The position numbers were made by a program, and so were the translations under genes. 8,664 nt of DNA from SZUA-430 sp046153995 (GTDB lineage Bacteria; Pseudomonadota; Alphaproteobacteria; Micropepsales; Micropepsaceae), in assembly GCA_046153995.1 (NCBI GenBank), contig JBJXEH010000178.1:1-8664 (forward strand), written 5' to 3'. This document shows positions 1 to 6,306 of the stretch, one piece after another. The notes beneath the pieces were generated by a model that was not told the DNA's origin, did not search any database, and saw nothing but the letters and a program-made list of their open reading frames with translations. How positions within the stretch are numbered: the stretch's first letter is position 1; each line of letters starts with the position of its first letter.

Positions 1-1257
1 TACGTTTGCAAAGAACTGGCCGGGCTTGCCGCCGTCGAACGACGGCGGGTTGTAGTAGGCGCCGGCCGACGTCGCCTCGGCGTAGGTGGGTACGCGCACG
101 ACTTCGAGCTTCTGCGGCGGGATTTTCGCGAAGGCATCGGGGAGGCGCTTCTGCATCGCTTCGAGCAGCGTGCGGTAGCCGGCTAGGATTTTCTCACGGC
201 CTGCATCGTCGTTTGAGAACGTAAAGCGGGGATCGCGCGACAAGCGCTCCATGCGCTCGACGAGGGCTCCGTTGCTTTCGCCGACGCTTTTCAGCACTGC
301 ATCCATTTCACCTTCGAGGCGCGCGACTTCGGCGAGTCCCAGTGCGTGGATTTCTTCCGGCGTCATCTCGGTCGTCGTGAATTGACGTGCGGCTTGCGCG
401 TAGAACGCGTCGCCATCGGGGAGCTTCCAGACACCGTCGTCTTCGGTCGCTTGCGGTCTCAGGCGTTCGAATGTTGCCTTGATGCGGCCGTAGGCGGGAT
501 AGACGACGTCTTTGACGGCGGTCACGGCTGCGGCTTCAAGCTCGGCGGCCAGCTTTTTGTCGATGTCCGTCAGCTTGGCGAGCTTCTCGCGGAACGTGGT
601 GACGAGCGGGTTGTCCTTTGGCGCGGTGTTCGTGAACGTGCCGGTGCTGGCGATGATCGCGTCGACGACAAAGCGTGGTGGCAGGACCTTGAGGCTCGCT
701 TGGCGGTCGATCTCGCTCAACACTTGGTCGAAGCGCGTGCCAAACGCATTCAAGCGGGCGACATAGTTGCGCGCGGTTTTCTCGTTCTTCACTTGATGCG
801 AGAACTGCATGAAGCGCGGCAGCCCAAGCTGCTCGCCGAACATCTGGTTCATCGGATAGAGGCCGCCGGCCGTCGCCCACGGGAAGCGCTGGTTCAGCAA
901 GGCGCGTTCCTGCCACCAGAGCATGACGTCGTAGGTCGTTTGCTGTTCGGCCGTCAGGCTCGCGCGGTTGTAGGACTTGATCTCCTCGACGTTGCGCTTT
1001 GCCACGGCGTAGAAACGGTCGCGTTCGGCCAGCGTGAATTCACCCAGCTTGTGCGAATGGTTGTCGAGCATCGTGCCGTCGATCATGCCGAGCTGGGTCA
1101 GAAGCTGCGGCTGCTCCATCAGGAAGTAGATCGACTGACGGTCGATCAAATGGTCGAAGTTGAACGGCCGCCCCCAAACGAGCTGGTAAAGCCAGTAACC
1201 GCCGCCCGCCAGCGCGATCAAAAGCGCATAGCCCACGACGCGCAGGATCGATCTCAT
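1..1257 (-). CDS. DUF885 family protein, membrane-anchored, C-terminus outside window
   Basis: The minus-strand frame is open from ATG at 1257-1255 to the window edge, giving 419 codons with no stop. Residues about 5-27 form one hydrophobic segment after a short basic start, so it is probably a signal anchor or uncleaved signal with the body outside the cytoplasm. The rest matches my knowledge of DUF885 (PF05960): YPMNQMFGEQLGLPRFM near 134-150, LPPRFVV near 192-198, LPDGDAFYAQAARQFTTTEMTPEEIHALGLAEV near 279-311 (key residues only: LPDG, YA, TTT, LG.AEV), and AGAYYNPPSFDG near 398-409. Family members are usually close to 600 aa; a conserved HE-x-PGHH-like motif, suggestive of a metallohydrolase, lies in the missing third, so catalysis cannot be judged here. 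The biochemical function of the family is poorly known. The start is supported by GGGGGA about 7 nt upstream and by the TM segment beginning directly after it. It diverges from higBA. Confidence 0.85.
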   Translation of the reverse strand, partial: MRSILRVVGYALLIALAGGGYWLYQLVWGRPFNFDHLIDRQSIYFLMEQPQLLTQLGMIDGTMLDNHSHKLGEFTLAERDRFYAVAKRNVEEIKSYNRASLTAEQQTTYDVMLWWQERALLNQRFPWATAGGLYPMNQMFGEQLGLPRFMQFSHQVKNEKTARNYVARLNAFGTRFDQVLSEIDRQASLKVLPPRFVVDAIIASTGTFTNTAPKDNPLVTTFREKLAKLTDIDKKLAAELEAAAVTAVKDVVYPAYGRIKATFERLRPQATEDDGVWKLPDGDAFYAQAARQFTTTEMTPEEIHALGLAEVARLEGEMDAVLKSVGESNGALVERMERLSRDPRFTFSNDDAGREKILAGYRTLLEAMQKRLPDAFAKIPPQKLEVVRVPTYAEATSAGAYYNPPSFDGGKPGQFFANV

Positions 1258-1288
1258 GGTGTGGTCCCCCGAAGTGCCCCAGTATGAA

Positions 1289-1317
1289 ATCTAACACACG
1301 CATGTGGCGCGGGACAA
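1289..1317 (-). promoter_or_regulatory. Possible sigma-70-like promoter of the DUF885 gene
   Basis: On the minus strand TTGTCC (1317-1312) and TTAGAT (1294-1289) are separated by 17 bp. They match the -35 and -10 consensus at about four and three of six bases. Transcription would start near 1282, leaving a leader of about 25 nt that contains the GGGGGA ribosome site. The spacing is good but the hexamers are weak, so this is only a candidate. Confidence 0.3.
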
Positions 1318-1374
1318 ACCATTGCAACGGCGCGCTTGCAGGCCGAAATGCGCACGATCAGAACTGGCAACGCC

Positions 1375-1394
1375 TCGTACACCAACGGGTACGA
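1375..1394. promoter_or_regulatory. Inverted repeat upstream of higB (possible operator)
   Basis: TCGTAC (1375-1380) and GTACGA (1389-1394) are perfect inverted copies with an 8-nt spacer. The site lies 5 bp upstream of a second inverted repeat in the 177-bp gap between the divergent DUF885 and higB genes. A regulator site is plausible, but arms this short can arise by chance and the sequence differs from the neighbouring repeat. Confidence 0.3.
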
Positions 1395-1399
1395 TTGTT

Positions 1400-1416
1400 G
1401 TTCCAATTTTTGGAAC
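1400..1416. promoter_or_regulatory. Palindromic operator candidate for HigA autoregulation
   Basis: GTTCCAA (1400-1406), spacer TTT, then TTGGAAC (1410-1416): perfect 7-bp arms. The site is 18 bp upstream of the ATG at 1435 and overlaps where a promoter should sit; TAGATT at 1423-1428 is a plausible -10 just downstream. HigA-type antitoxins are known to repress their own operons by binding palindromes over the promoter, so this is the expected place and form of such an operator. If TAGATT is the -10, transcription would begin close to 1435, leaving almost no leader, which fits the absence of a Shine-Dalgarno sequence before that ATG. Binding by this HigA is inferred. Confidence 0.5.
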
Positions 1417-1434
1417 TTCTGCTAGATTAAATAG

Positions 1435-1747
1435 ATGATCGTAATCGGCACGGCGATTGTTGAGAATTTCTTCACTAGCCGGGCAGGTCACAAAAGGATT
1501 GAAGGCTGCACGGTCGCAATACGATGCTTGGCTTGCCATCGCAGAGGCGGCTCGATGGCGTAGTCCGGAAGATGTGAAGGTATCCCATCCGAAGGCGAGC
1601 ATCCTGAAAGGCGGCCGGGTGGTGTTCAATATCAAGGGCAACGACTTCCGGCTGGTCGCTGCTGTTCAGTATCAGGCTGGTGTCGTGTCGATCCGTTTCT
1701 TTGGAACGCACGGCGAGTATGACGAGATCGACGCGGAGACCGTGTGA
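1435..1747 (+). pseudogene. higB: HigB-family type II toxin (RelE-like mRNA interferase), apparent single-base frameshift
   Basis: HigB toxins cleave mRNA on the ribosome and are neutralised by HigA. The C-terminal two thirds is a clear HigB: KASILKGGRVVFNIKGND, FRLVAAV, and the family ending IRFFGTHGEYDEIDAETV, stopping at TGA 1745-1747. In that frame the first possible start is TTG at 1457, with no Shine-Dalgarno sequence and an atypical N-terminus. The ATG at 1435 in the preceding frame encodes MIVIGTAIVENFF then TSRAGHK, which looks like the usual HigB first strand and helix. Dropping one A from the run at 1492-1495 joins the two as AGHK-GLKAARSQYDAW and gives about 103 aa, the normal family size. 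As written, the ATG frame ends after about 42 codons. So the gene is either inactivated, read from TTG as a shortened protein, or carries a sequencing error. The family call is strong; the broken state is inferred from frames. Confidence 0.8.
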
Positions 1748-2142
1748 TGGATGCAACTTTGATCGTGATCGACAGCGATGCGGAGCTTGCGCGGGCGCGG
1801 GCGCTCGTGGAGCGGCTCATGGCGTCTGACAAAGAGGCGGATGTCGCGCGTCTACGAGCGCAGGCACGGTTGATTGCGGCGTATGAAGAAACAAAATGGC
1901 CGCGGCGGCATCCGAGCCCTGCGGATGTCGTCCTCTATCTGATGGATCAGCATGGGCTCACGCGCGCCGATCTGGTGCCACTGCTCGGCACGCGTAGCCG
2001 CGTGAGCGAGGTGTTGCAGGGCAAGAAGGGCTTGAGCATGGCGATGATTCAGCGGTTGCGTGCGCGGTTTCGCGTGCCGGCCGAGTTGTTGCTACCACCA
2101 CCGAAGGCGCCGGGGCGGCGTGGGGCGAAGAGAGCGGCGTAG
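1747..2142 (+). CDS. higA: HigA-family antitoxin, XRE-type helix-turn-helix
   Basis: A 131-aa antitoxin expected to bind and neutralise HigB and to repress the higBA promoter. Residues about 1-55 form a charged helical region with ARLIAAYEETKWP, typical of HigA proteins of this kind. Residues about 58-112 hold the helix-turn-helix, with PADVVLYLMDQHGLT, DLVPLLGTRSRVSEVL and QGKKGLSMAMIQRLRARF. The C-terminal tail is proline- and basic-rich (PPPKAPGRRGAKR). The start is ATG 1747, whose A is the last base of the toxin stop (TGATG), indicating translational coupling; GTG at 1744 is an alternative one codon earlier. The reading frame is intact, unlike that of the toxin. It faces the 2161-2937 gene tail to tail with an 18-bp gap and no convincing terminator between them. 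Confidence 0.88.
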   Translation: MDATLIVIDSDAELARARALVERLMASDKEADVARLRAQARLIAAYEETKWPRRHPSPADVVLYLMDQHGLTRADLVPLLGTRSRVSEVLQGKKGLSMAMIQRLRARFRVPAELLLPPPKAPGRRGAKRAA

Positions 2143-2160
2143 ACGCCCCGACTTTGGTCG

Positions 2161-2937
2161 CTATTCGTCGCGCACAATTGGGACGCCGTTTTCGCGAGCG
2201 AAGGCACTGAGTTGCATGAAACAAGCGAGGCCCCACCGCGCGAACACTCGCACTTCGTCGAGTGGTACAGCTGTTCGCTCTTCCTTCCACTTGCCGTCGC
2301 CGGGGTCGTCCCGCGCGCGCTCGACCATGACGTAGTCGTGCACGGGCGGTGGACCCTTTGCAGCGAGTGCTGCGGCCGCCGCGGCGTCCAGATCGAGTCC
2401 AGGTGCTAAAGCCTCGATGGCACCGTCGAGTGCCGCTGTTGTGGCAATGATGTTGTCTTGGTCAATCGGATTAACCTCCGTAGCAACGCGCGGCTCTGCT
2501 CCCGGCACTATGATGTGCGCTTCGATCGAAACCATCTCGCTCATGTAGTAGCCGCGCGCATAGGCCTCCGCGATCACGGCATCTTCCCACGGGTCCGGAG
2601 GCAATCTGCGTGGGCGAACAAGGTCAGGGTTGTGACGGTAAGCCGCCCAAAGGAGCAGCGCCCCCATCCCCTCGCGTGTGATTTGAAGTGCTTCGTATGG
2701 CGCATCGAACGATTCACGCCAAAGGGCGGGGTTGAGGTTCAGTTTCGGTGTAAGTTCCGCACGAAACTTTTGCACTCGCTCTATGGCGACTTGATCGGAC
2801 AGCGATAAGCGGTCCGCGCCGCTGGTATGGGTCATCGTGTAGTCCATGCCGTTTCTGCGCGCAAAAGCCTGTGTCGGCGTCTCCCAGCGGCGCGTGAAGT
2901 AGCGCTGAAGCGGGCCTGCGTAGAGGTCTACGCCCAT
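2161..2937 (-). CDS. Hypothetical protein, 258 aa, unrecognised family
   Basis: I do not recognise this family with confidence. The frame is supported by ATG at 2937-2935 preceded by GAGAGGA with about 5 nt spacing, a stop TAG at 2163-2161, and protein-like composition without the Arg/His-rich look of shadow frames. There is no signal peptide or clear membrane segment, so it is probably cytosolic. Visible features: an N-terminal MGVDLYAGPLQRYF followed by an aromatic, charged stretch (RRWETPTQAFARR); a hydrophobic patch GMGALLLWAAY near 90-100; an acidic, aromatic middle (DPWEDAVIAEAYARGYY near 115-131); an Ala-rich linker near 182-194; and a C-terminal helix-like RVFARWGLACFMQLSAFARENG near 230-251 (key residues R, W, F, E). 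It lies between a toxin-antitoxin pair and the tkt operon control region, which suggests accessory cargo. No function is assigned. Confidence 0.7.
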   Translation of the reverse strand: MGVDLYAGPLQRYFTRRWETPTQAFARRNGMDYTMTHTSGADRLSLSDQVAIERVQKFRAELTPKLNLNPALWRESFDAPYEALQITREGMGALLLWAAYRHNPDLVRPRRLPPDPWEDAVIAEAYARGYYMSEMVSIEAHIIVPGAEPRVATEVNPIDQDNIIATTAALDGAIEALAPGLDLDAAAAAALAAKGPPPVHDYVMVERARDDPGDGKWKEERTAVPLDEVRVFARWGLACFMQLSAFARENGVPIVRDE

Positions 2938-3012
2938 CGATATCCTCTCTTCCTATGCGAGTTGAACAGAATGTGACGGGAGCGGCAAATGAACCGCGAG
3001 CGACCCTGTGCA

Positions 3013-3033
3013 TGTTGATCGGTGCGATCAACA
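3013..3033. promoter_or_regulatory. Perfect 9-bp-arm palindrome upstream of tkt (operator candidate)
   Basis: Arms TGTTGATCG (3013-3021) and CGATCAACA (3025-3033) are exact inverted copies around the spacer GTG. The centre is about 270 bp before the tkt ATG and about 85 bp before the start of the divergent 258-aa gene, so it could serve either. No T run follows, which argues for a protein-binding site over a terminator. I cannot name the regulator; a dimeric repressor or activator of central carbon genes would fit. Confidence 0.5.
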
Positions 3034-3180
3034 CAACAGCGCCTTGTTGCTGGCGGCAGCAAAAACCCGACAGATCGTTGAAGGAGATGCGCCCTCGCTC
3101 GCAACGTTTCAGTTCGTTACCGACTTCCTCCCCAAATGTCGCAGAAACGTGGGGGTTTGTGGGGTTGACGATGGGTGCGC

Positions 3181-3215
3181 GCGGGCCGCATGGTCCGCCC
3201 GCTTTTCCGGCCTTT
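3181..3215 (+). terminator. Terminator-like hairpin with T runs in the tkt leader (possible attenuator)
   Basis: GCGGGC (3181-3186) pairs with GCCCGC (3197-3202) and is followed at once by TTTT, then CCGGCC and TTTTT (3211-3215 approximately). An alternative inner stem pairs CGGGCC (3182-3187) with GGTCCG (3192-3197), including one G-U pair, around a GCAT loop. The orientation would stop plus-strand transcription, yet the only gene downstream is tkt and the gene upstream points the other way. If the tkt promoter is upstream, this would act as an attenuator; otherwise it could block read-through from higBA. The T runs are interrupted, so strength is uncertain. Confidence 0.35.
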
Positions 3216-3235
3216 TTGCTCCCAAGGTCACGGAA

Positions 3236-3256
3236 CCCGTTCAACCCCTGAACGGG
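3236..3256 (+). repeat. Perfect 8-bp-arm inverted repeat just upstream of tkt
   Basis: CCCGTTCA (3236-3243) and TGAACGGG (3249-3256) are exact inverted copies around ACCCC. It ends 37 nt before the tkt ATG, a position suited to an operator near the promoter or to a stem-loop in the mRNA leader. A smaller stem follows: TCTTGAG (3263-3269) with CTCGAGA (3276-3282), one G-U pair, loop of 6 nt, ending 11 nt before the start codon. Confidence 0.5.
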
Positions 3257-3293
3257 CGTGCCTCTTGAGCTTGGCCTCGAGACACGGATATCC

Positions 3294-5288
3294 ATGGCCA
3301 GCACCCCCGCATCTTCCGTTTCCCACCGCGACATGGCGAACGCCATCCGCGCACTTGCGATCGATGCGGTCGAAGCCGCGAAGTCGGGGCATCCGGGCAT
3401 GCCGATGGGGATGGCGGATGTGGCGACCGTTCTTTTCACGAAGTTCTTGAAGTTCGATCCGCGCAATCCGAAGTGGCCGGATCGCGACCGGTTCGTGCTG
3501 TCGGCGGGCCATGGGTCGATGCTGCTTTACTCGCTGTTGCATCTGACCGGGTACAAGGACATCACGCTTGCCGACATCAAGAACTTCCGGCAGATGGGTT
3601 CGCCTTGTGCTGGGCACCCTGAATATGGGCATGGAGCGGGCGTCGAGACGACGACGGGGCCGCTCGGACAAGGCATCGCGACCGCGGTCGGCATGGCGAT
3701 GGCGGAGCGTATTTGCGAAGCGCGCTTCGGGAACGATCTGGTCGATCACTTTACGTATGTGATCGCCTCGGACGGCGACCTGATGGAAGGGATCAGCCAC
3801 GAGGCGATTTCTCTGGCCGGGCATTTGCGTCTGTCGAAGCTGATCGTGCTCTTCGACGACAACGGGATTTCGATCGACGGGCCGGTGTCTCTGTCGGAGT
3901 CGGGCGACCAGGTGGCGCGGTTCGAGGCGGCGGGATGGTCCGCTTCGCGCGTGGACGGGCACGATCCTTCCGCCGTTGCAGCCGCGATCGAGTCGGCGCA
4001 GGCGTCGGATCGGCCGTCGCTGATCGCGTGCCGCACGATCATCGGCTACGGCGCGCCGAAGAAGCAGGGTACGGCTTCGGCGCACGGTTCGCCTCTCGGC
4101 GGCGAAGAAGCGGCGGCGGCGAAGAAGGCGCTCGGGTGGGCTCACGGCGTGTTCGAGGTGCCGGAGAGCATTCGAGCGGCGTGGTTGGCTGCGGGTGAGC
4201 GGAGCCATGGTGAGTATTCCGCGTGGCTGAAGCGCATGACCGCTGCGAACGGCGAGACGAAGGGTTCGTTCGAGCGCGCGATGGAAGGCGCGATCAATCC
4301 GGCGCTCTGGCCCGCGATGAACGCCTATCGCAAGGCGCTGACTGAGAAGCCGGTCACCGTGGCGACGCGTAAGGCGTCGGAGATGGCGCTTGAGGTGATC
4401 AACACGCATGTCGTTGAGGCGATCGGCGGGTCGGCCGACCTCACCGGTTCGAACAACACGCGCACGAAGGGGATGGAGGCCATCGAGGCCGGCGATTTCC
4501 GCGGGCGCTTCGTGCACTACGGTATTCGCGAGCACGGCATGGCGGCCGCGATGAACGGCATGGCGCTGCACGGCGGCGTGGTGCCCTACTCCGGCACGTT
4601 CTTGGTGTTCGCGGATTATTGCCGGCCGTCGATCCGGCTTGCGGCGTTGATGGGACAGCGCGTCATTCATGTGATGACGCACGATTCCATCGGGCTTGGC
4701 GAGGACGGGCCGACGCATCAGCCGGTCGAGCACTTGGCTTCGTTGCGGGCTATCCCGAATTTGTTCGTGTATCGCCCGGCCGATGCGGTGGAGACGGCGG
4801 AGTGTTGGGAGTTGGCGCTGCGGTCCGCGAAGGCGCCCAGCGTGATCGCGTTGTCGCGGCAGAACTTGCCGCAGGTGCGGTTGAAGCATTCGGACGAGAA
4901 TTTGTCGGCACGGGGTGGCTATGTGCTTTCCCCGGCGAAGGCGAAACACCGCGTGACGCTGATTGCGTCGGGGTCGGAGATTTCGATTGCGATGGAAGCG
5001 CAGAAGCAGCTTGAGGCCGAAGGTATTGGCGCCAGCGTCGTGTCGATGCCGTGCCTCGACATCTTCAACGGCGAGGACCATGTCTACCAAGACAAGGTCA
5101 TTCCGCCATCGACCGTGCGCATTGTGGCCGAAGCGGCCTCGCCGATGGGGTGGGACCGCTGGACCGGCCGCGAGGGTGCGGTGATCGGCATGACGACGTT
5201 CGGCGCTAGCGCGCCGTATGAGACGCTGTACAAGCATTTTGGAATTACGCCGGAGCATGTCGTGAAGGCGGCGAAGGCGAGGCTTTAA
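3294..5288 (+). CDS. tkt: Transketolase
   Basis: A thiamine-diphosphate and Mg-dependent cytosolic enzyme that moves two-carbon ketol units between sugar phosphates in the non-oxidative pentose phosphate and Calvin pathways. It has 664 aa, the normal bacterial size. The N-terminal cofactor domain has SGHPG (His33), AGHGSMLLYSLLHLTGY (His73), GHPEYG (His108), and the TPP/metal motif from SDGDLMEG (Asp160) to DDNGISIDG (Asn190), then SAHGSPLGGEE (His263). The middle domain holds the catalytic GIREHGMAAAMNG (Glu413), FADYCRPSIRLAALM, and THDSIGLGEDGPTHQP (His463, Asp471, His475). These sit about two residues beyond their Escherichia coli TktA equivalents, and all key residues are present. ATG 3294 was chosen because the family N-terminus (HRDMANAIRALAIDAVEAA) follows directly; an upstream in-frame GTG at 3258 falls beside the palindrome. 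The ribosome site is weak (GGA at 3286-3288). First gene of the operon, 10 nt before gap. Confidence 0.97.
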   Translation: MASTPASSVSHRDMANAIRALAIDAVEAAKSGHPGMPMGMADVATVLFTKFLKFDPRNPKWPDRDRFVLSAGHGSMLLYSLLHLTGYKDITLADIKNFRQMGSPCAGHPEYGHGAGVETTTGPLGQGIATAVGMAMAERICEARFGNDLVDHFTYVIASDGDLMEGISHEAISLAGHLRLSKLIVLFDDNGISIDGPVSLSESGDQVARFEAAGWSASRVDGHDPSAVAAAIESAQASDRPSLIACRTIIGYGAPKKQGTASAHGSPLGGEEAAAAKKALGWAHGVFEVPESIRAAWLAAGERSHGEYSAWLKRMTAANGETKGSFERAMEGAINPALWPAMNAYRKALTEKPVTVATRKASEMALEVINTHVVEAIGGSADLTGSNNTRTKGMEAIEAGDFRGRFVHYGIREHGMAAAMNGMALHGGVVPYSGTFLVFADYCRPSIRLAALMGQRVIHVMTHDSIGLGEDGPTHQPVEHLASLRAIPNLFVYRPADAVETAECWELALRSAKAPSVIALSRQNLPQVRLKHSDENLSARGGYVLSPAKAKHRVTLIASGSEISIAMEAQKQLEAEGIGASVVSMPCLDIFNGEDHVYQDKVIPPSTVRIVAEAASPMGWDRWTGREGAVIGMTTFGASAPYETLYKHFGITPEHVVKAAKARL

Positions 5289-5298
5289 GGGGACGAAC

Positions 5299-6306
5299 AT
5301 GGCTGTGAAAGTTTTCATCAATGGGTTTGGGCGTATCGGACGGCTAGTTTTGCGCGCGATCGTGGAGTCGGGGCGCAACGATATCGATGTCGTCGGCGTG
5401 AACGACCTTGGGCCGATCGAGACGAACGCGCATTTGCTGCGCTATGACTCGGTGCACGGACGCTTCCCGAGCGAAGTGACGGTGGACGGCGACCGGATGA
5501 TTGTAGGGCGGCACAAGATCAAGGTCACCGCCGTCAAAGATCCGGCGCAGTTGCCGCACAAGGAACTCGGCACCGATATCGCGATGGAGTGCACGGGCAT
5601 CTTCACGTCGAAGGAGAAGGCCTCGGCGCATCTGACGGCAGGTGCGAAGCGCGTGCTCGTCTCGGCGCCGGCGGACGGGGCGGATCTGACCGTGGTCTAC
5701 GGCGTCAATCATCAGAAGCTGACGAAGGATCACATCGTCGTTTCGAACGCGTCGTGCACGACGAACTGCCTCGTTCCGGTCGCCAAGGTGCTGAACGACA
5801 CGGTCGGGATCGAGAAGGGCATGATGACGACGGTGCACTCCTACACGAACGATCAACCGTCGCTCGATCAGATGCACAAGGACCTTTACCGGGCGCGGGC
5901 GGCGGCGCTTTCGATGATCCCGACGTCGACCGGCGCGGCGAAGGCCGTCGGCCTGGTGCTGCCGGAGCTTAAGGGCAAGCTCGACGGCATGTCGATCCGC
6001 GTGCCGACGCCGAACGTTTCGGTCGTGGATTTGAAGGTCGTGGTGAAGCGGGCGACAACGGTCGCCGAAATCAACGACGCGATGAAGCGCGCAGCTGCCC
6101 AAGAACTCAAAGGCGTGCTCGAGATCGTGGACGCGCCGTTGGTGTCCTCCGACTTCAACCACAATCCCGCATCCTCTGCTTTCGCACTCGATCAGACGAA
6201 GGTCATGGACGGCACGCTGGTCAGCGTCATGGCCTGGTACGACAACGAGTGGGGCTTTGCGAACCGCATGAGCGACACAGCGGTTGCGATGGCGAAGCTG
6301 ATCTGA
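5299..6306 (+). CDS. gap: Glyceraldehyde-3-phosphate dehydrogenase, type I
   Basis: Converts glyceraldehyde 3-phosphate, NAD(P)+ and phosphate to 1,3-bisphosphoglycerate, and the reverse, in the cytosol as a tetramer. It has 335 aa, the usual length. The Rossmann motif INGFGRIGRLVLRA is at 7-20; SNASCTTNCLVPVAKVL holds the nucleophile Cys153, and TTVHSYTNDQ holds its partner His180. RAAALSMIPTSTGAAKAV (about 200-216) and the C-terminal WYDNEWGFANRMSDTA (313-328) are conserved. Asn35-Asp36 after the second strand (VGVNDLG) is what NAD-preferring enzymes carry, although alphaproteobacterial members can use both cofactors, so specificity is inferred. AGGGGA stands 5 nt before ATG 5299, a good ribosome site. 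The stop TGA overlaps the pgk ATG, and the pgk product acts on the product of this enzyme. Confidence 0.97.
   Translation: MAVKVFINGFGRIGRLVLRAIVESGRNDIDVVGVNDLGPIETNAHLLRYDSVHGRFPSEVTVDGDRMIVGRHKIKVTAVKDPAQLPHKELGTDIAMECTGIFTSKEKASAHLTAGAKRVLVSAPADGADLTVVYGVNHQKLTKDHIVVSNASCTTNCLVPVAKVLNDTVGIEKGMMTTVHSYTNDQPSLDQMHKDLYRARAAALSMIPTSTGAAKAVGLVLPELKGKLDGMSIRVPTPNVSVVDLKVVVKRATTVAEINDAMKRAAAQELKGVLEIVDAPLVSSDFNHNPASSAFALDQTKVMDGTLVSVMAWYDNEWGFANRMSDTAVAMAKLI

Larger units (their letters stand above)
2938..3293. other. Non-coding control region between the 258-aa gene and tkt
   Basis: The two flanking genes diverge, so this 356-bp stretch should carry promoters for both. I see no convincing gene: open frames here run across palindromes and lack usable ribosome sites. 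It holds, in order, a perfect palindrome at 3013-3033, two short alternative stems just after it (CAACA 3034-3038 with TGTTG 3045-3049; TTGCTG 3047-3052 with CAGCAA 3057-3062), a T-rich hairpin region at 3181-3215, a second perfect palindrome at 3236-3256 and a small hairpin at 3263-3282. No strong -35/-10 pair stands out; TTGAAC at 2962-2967 with GCAAAT at 2985-2990 (17-bp spacer) is a weak candidate. Confidence 0.6.

Noticed and set aside
346..1287. Plus-strand open frame of 313 codons
   Set aside because: Lies opposite the DUF885 gene, whose minus-strand translation matches a known family along its whole visible length.
2136..2147. GGCG-TAGA-CGCC stem at the end of higA as a terminator
   Set aside because: Only four pairs and no T run on either strand; not enough to call.
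2955..3268. Overlapping plus-strand frames of 86-98 codons before tkt
   Set aside because: They run through palindromes and the T-rich hairpin, lack a usable ribosome site (GGAG abuts one internal ATG directly), and resemble no protein.
2938..3293. 6S RNA or a known riboswitch in the tkt leader
   Set aside because: 6S RNA occurs near tkt in some alphaproteobacteria, but I could not find its long bulged duplex here, nor a TPP riboswitch core. A covariance-model search (Infernal with Rfam) would decide.
3258..3293. Upstream GTG start for tkt adding 12 residues
   Set aside because: The added residues are not transketolase-like and the start touches the 3236-3256 palindrome with no ribosome site.
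3228..5378. Antisense open frame of 716 codons opposite tkt
   Set aside because: Arg/His/Pro-rich translation with no recognisable domain; it is the usual GC-rich shadow of the intact transketolase gene.
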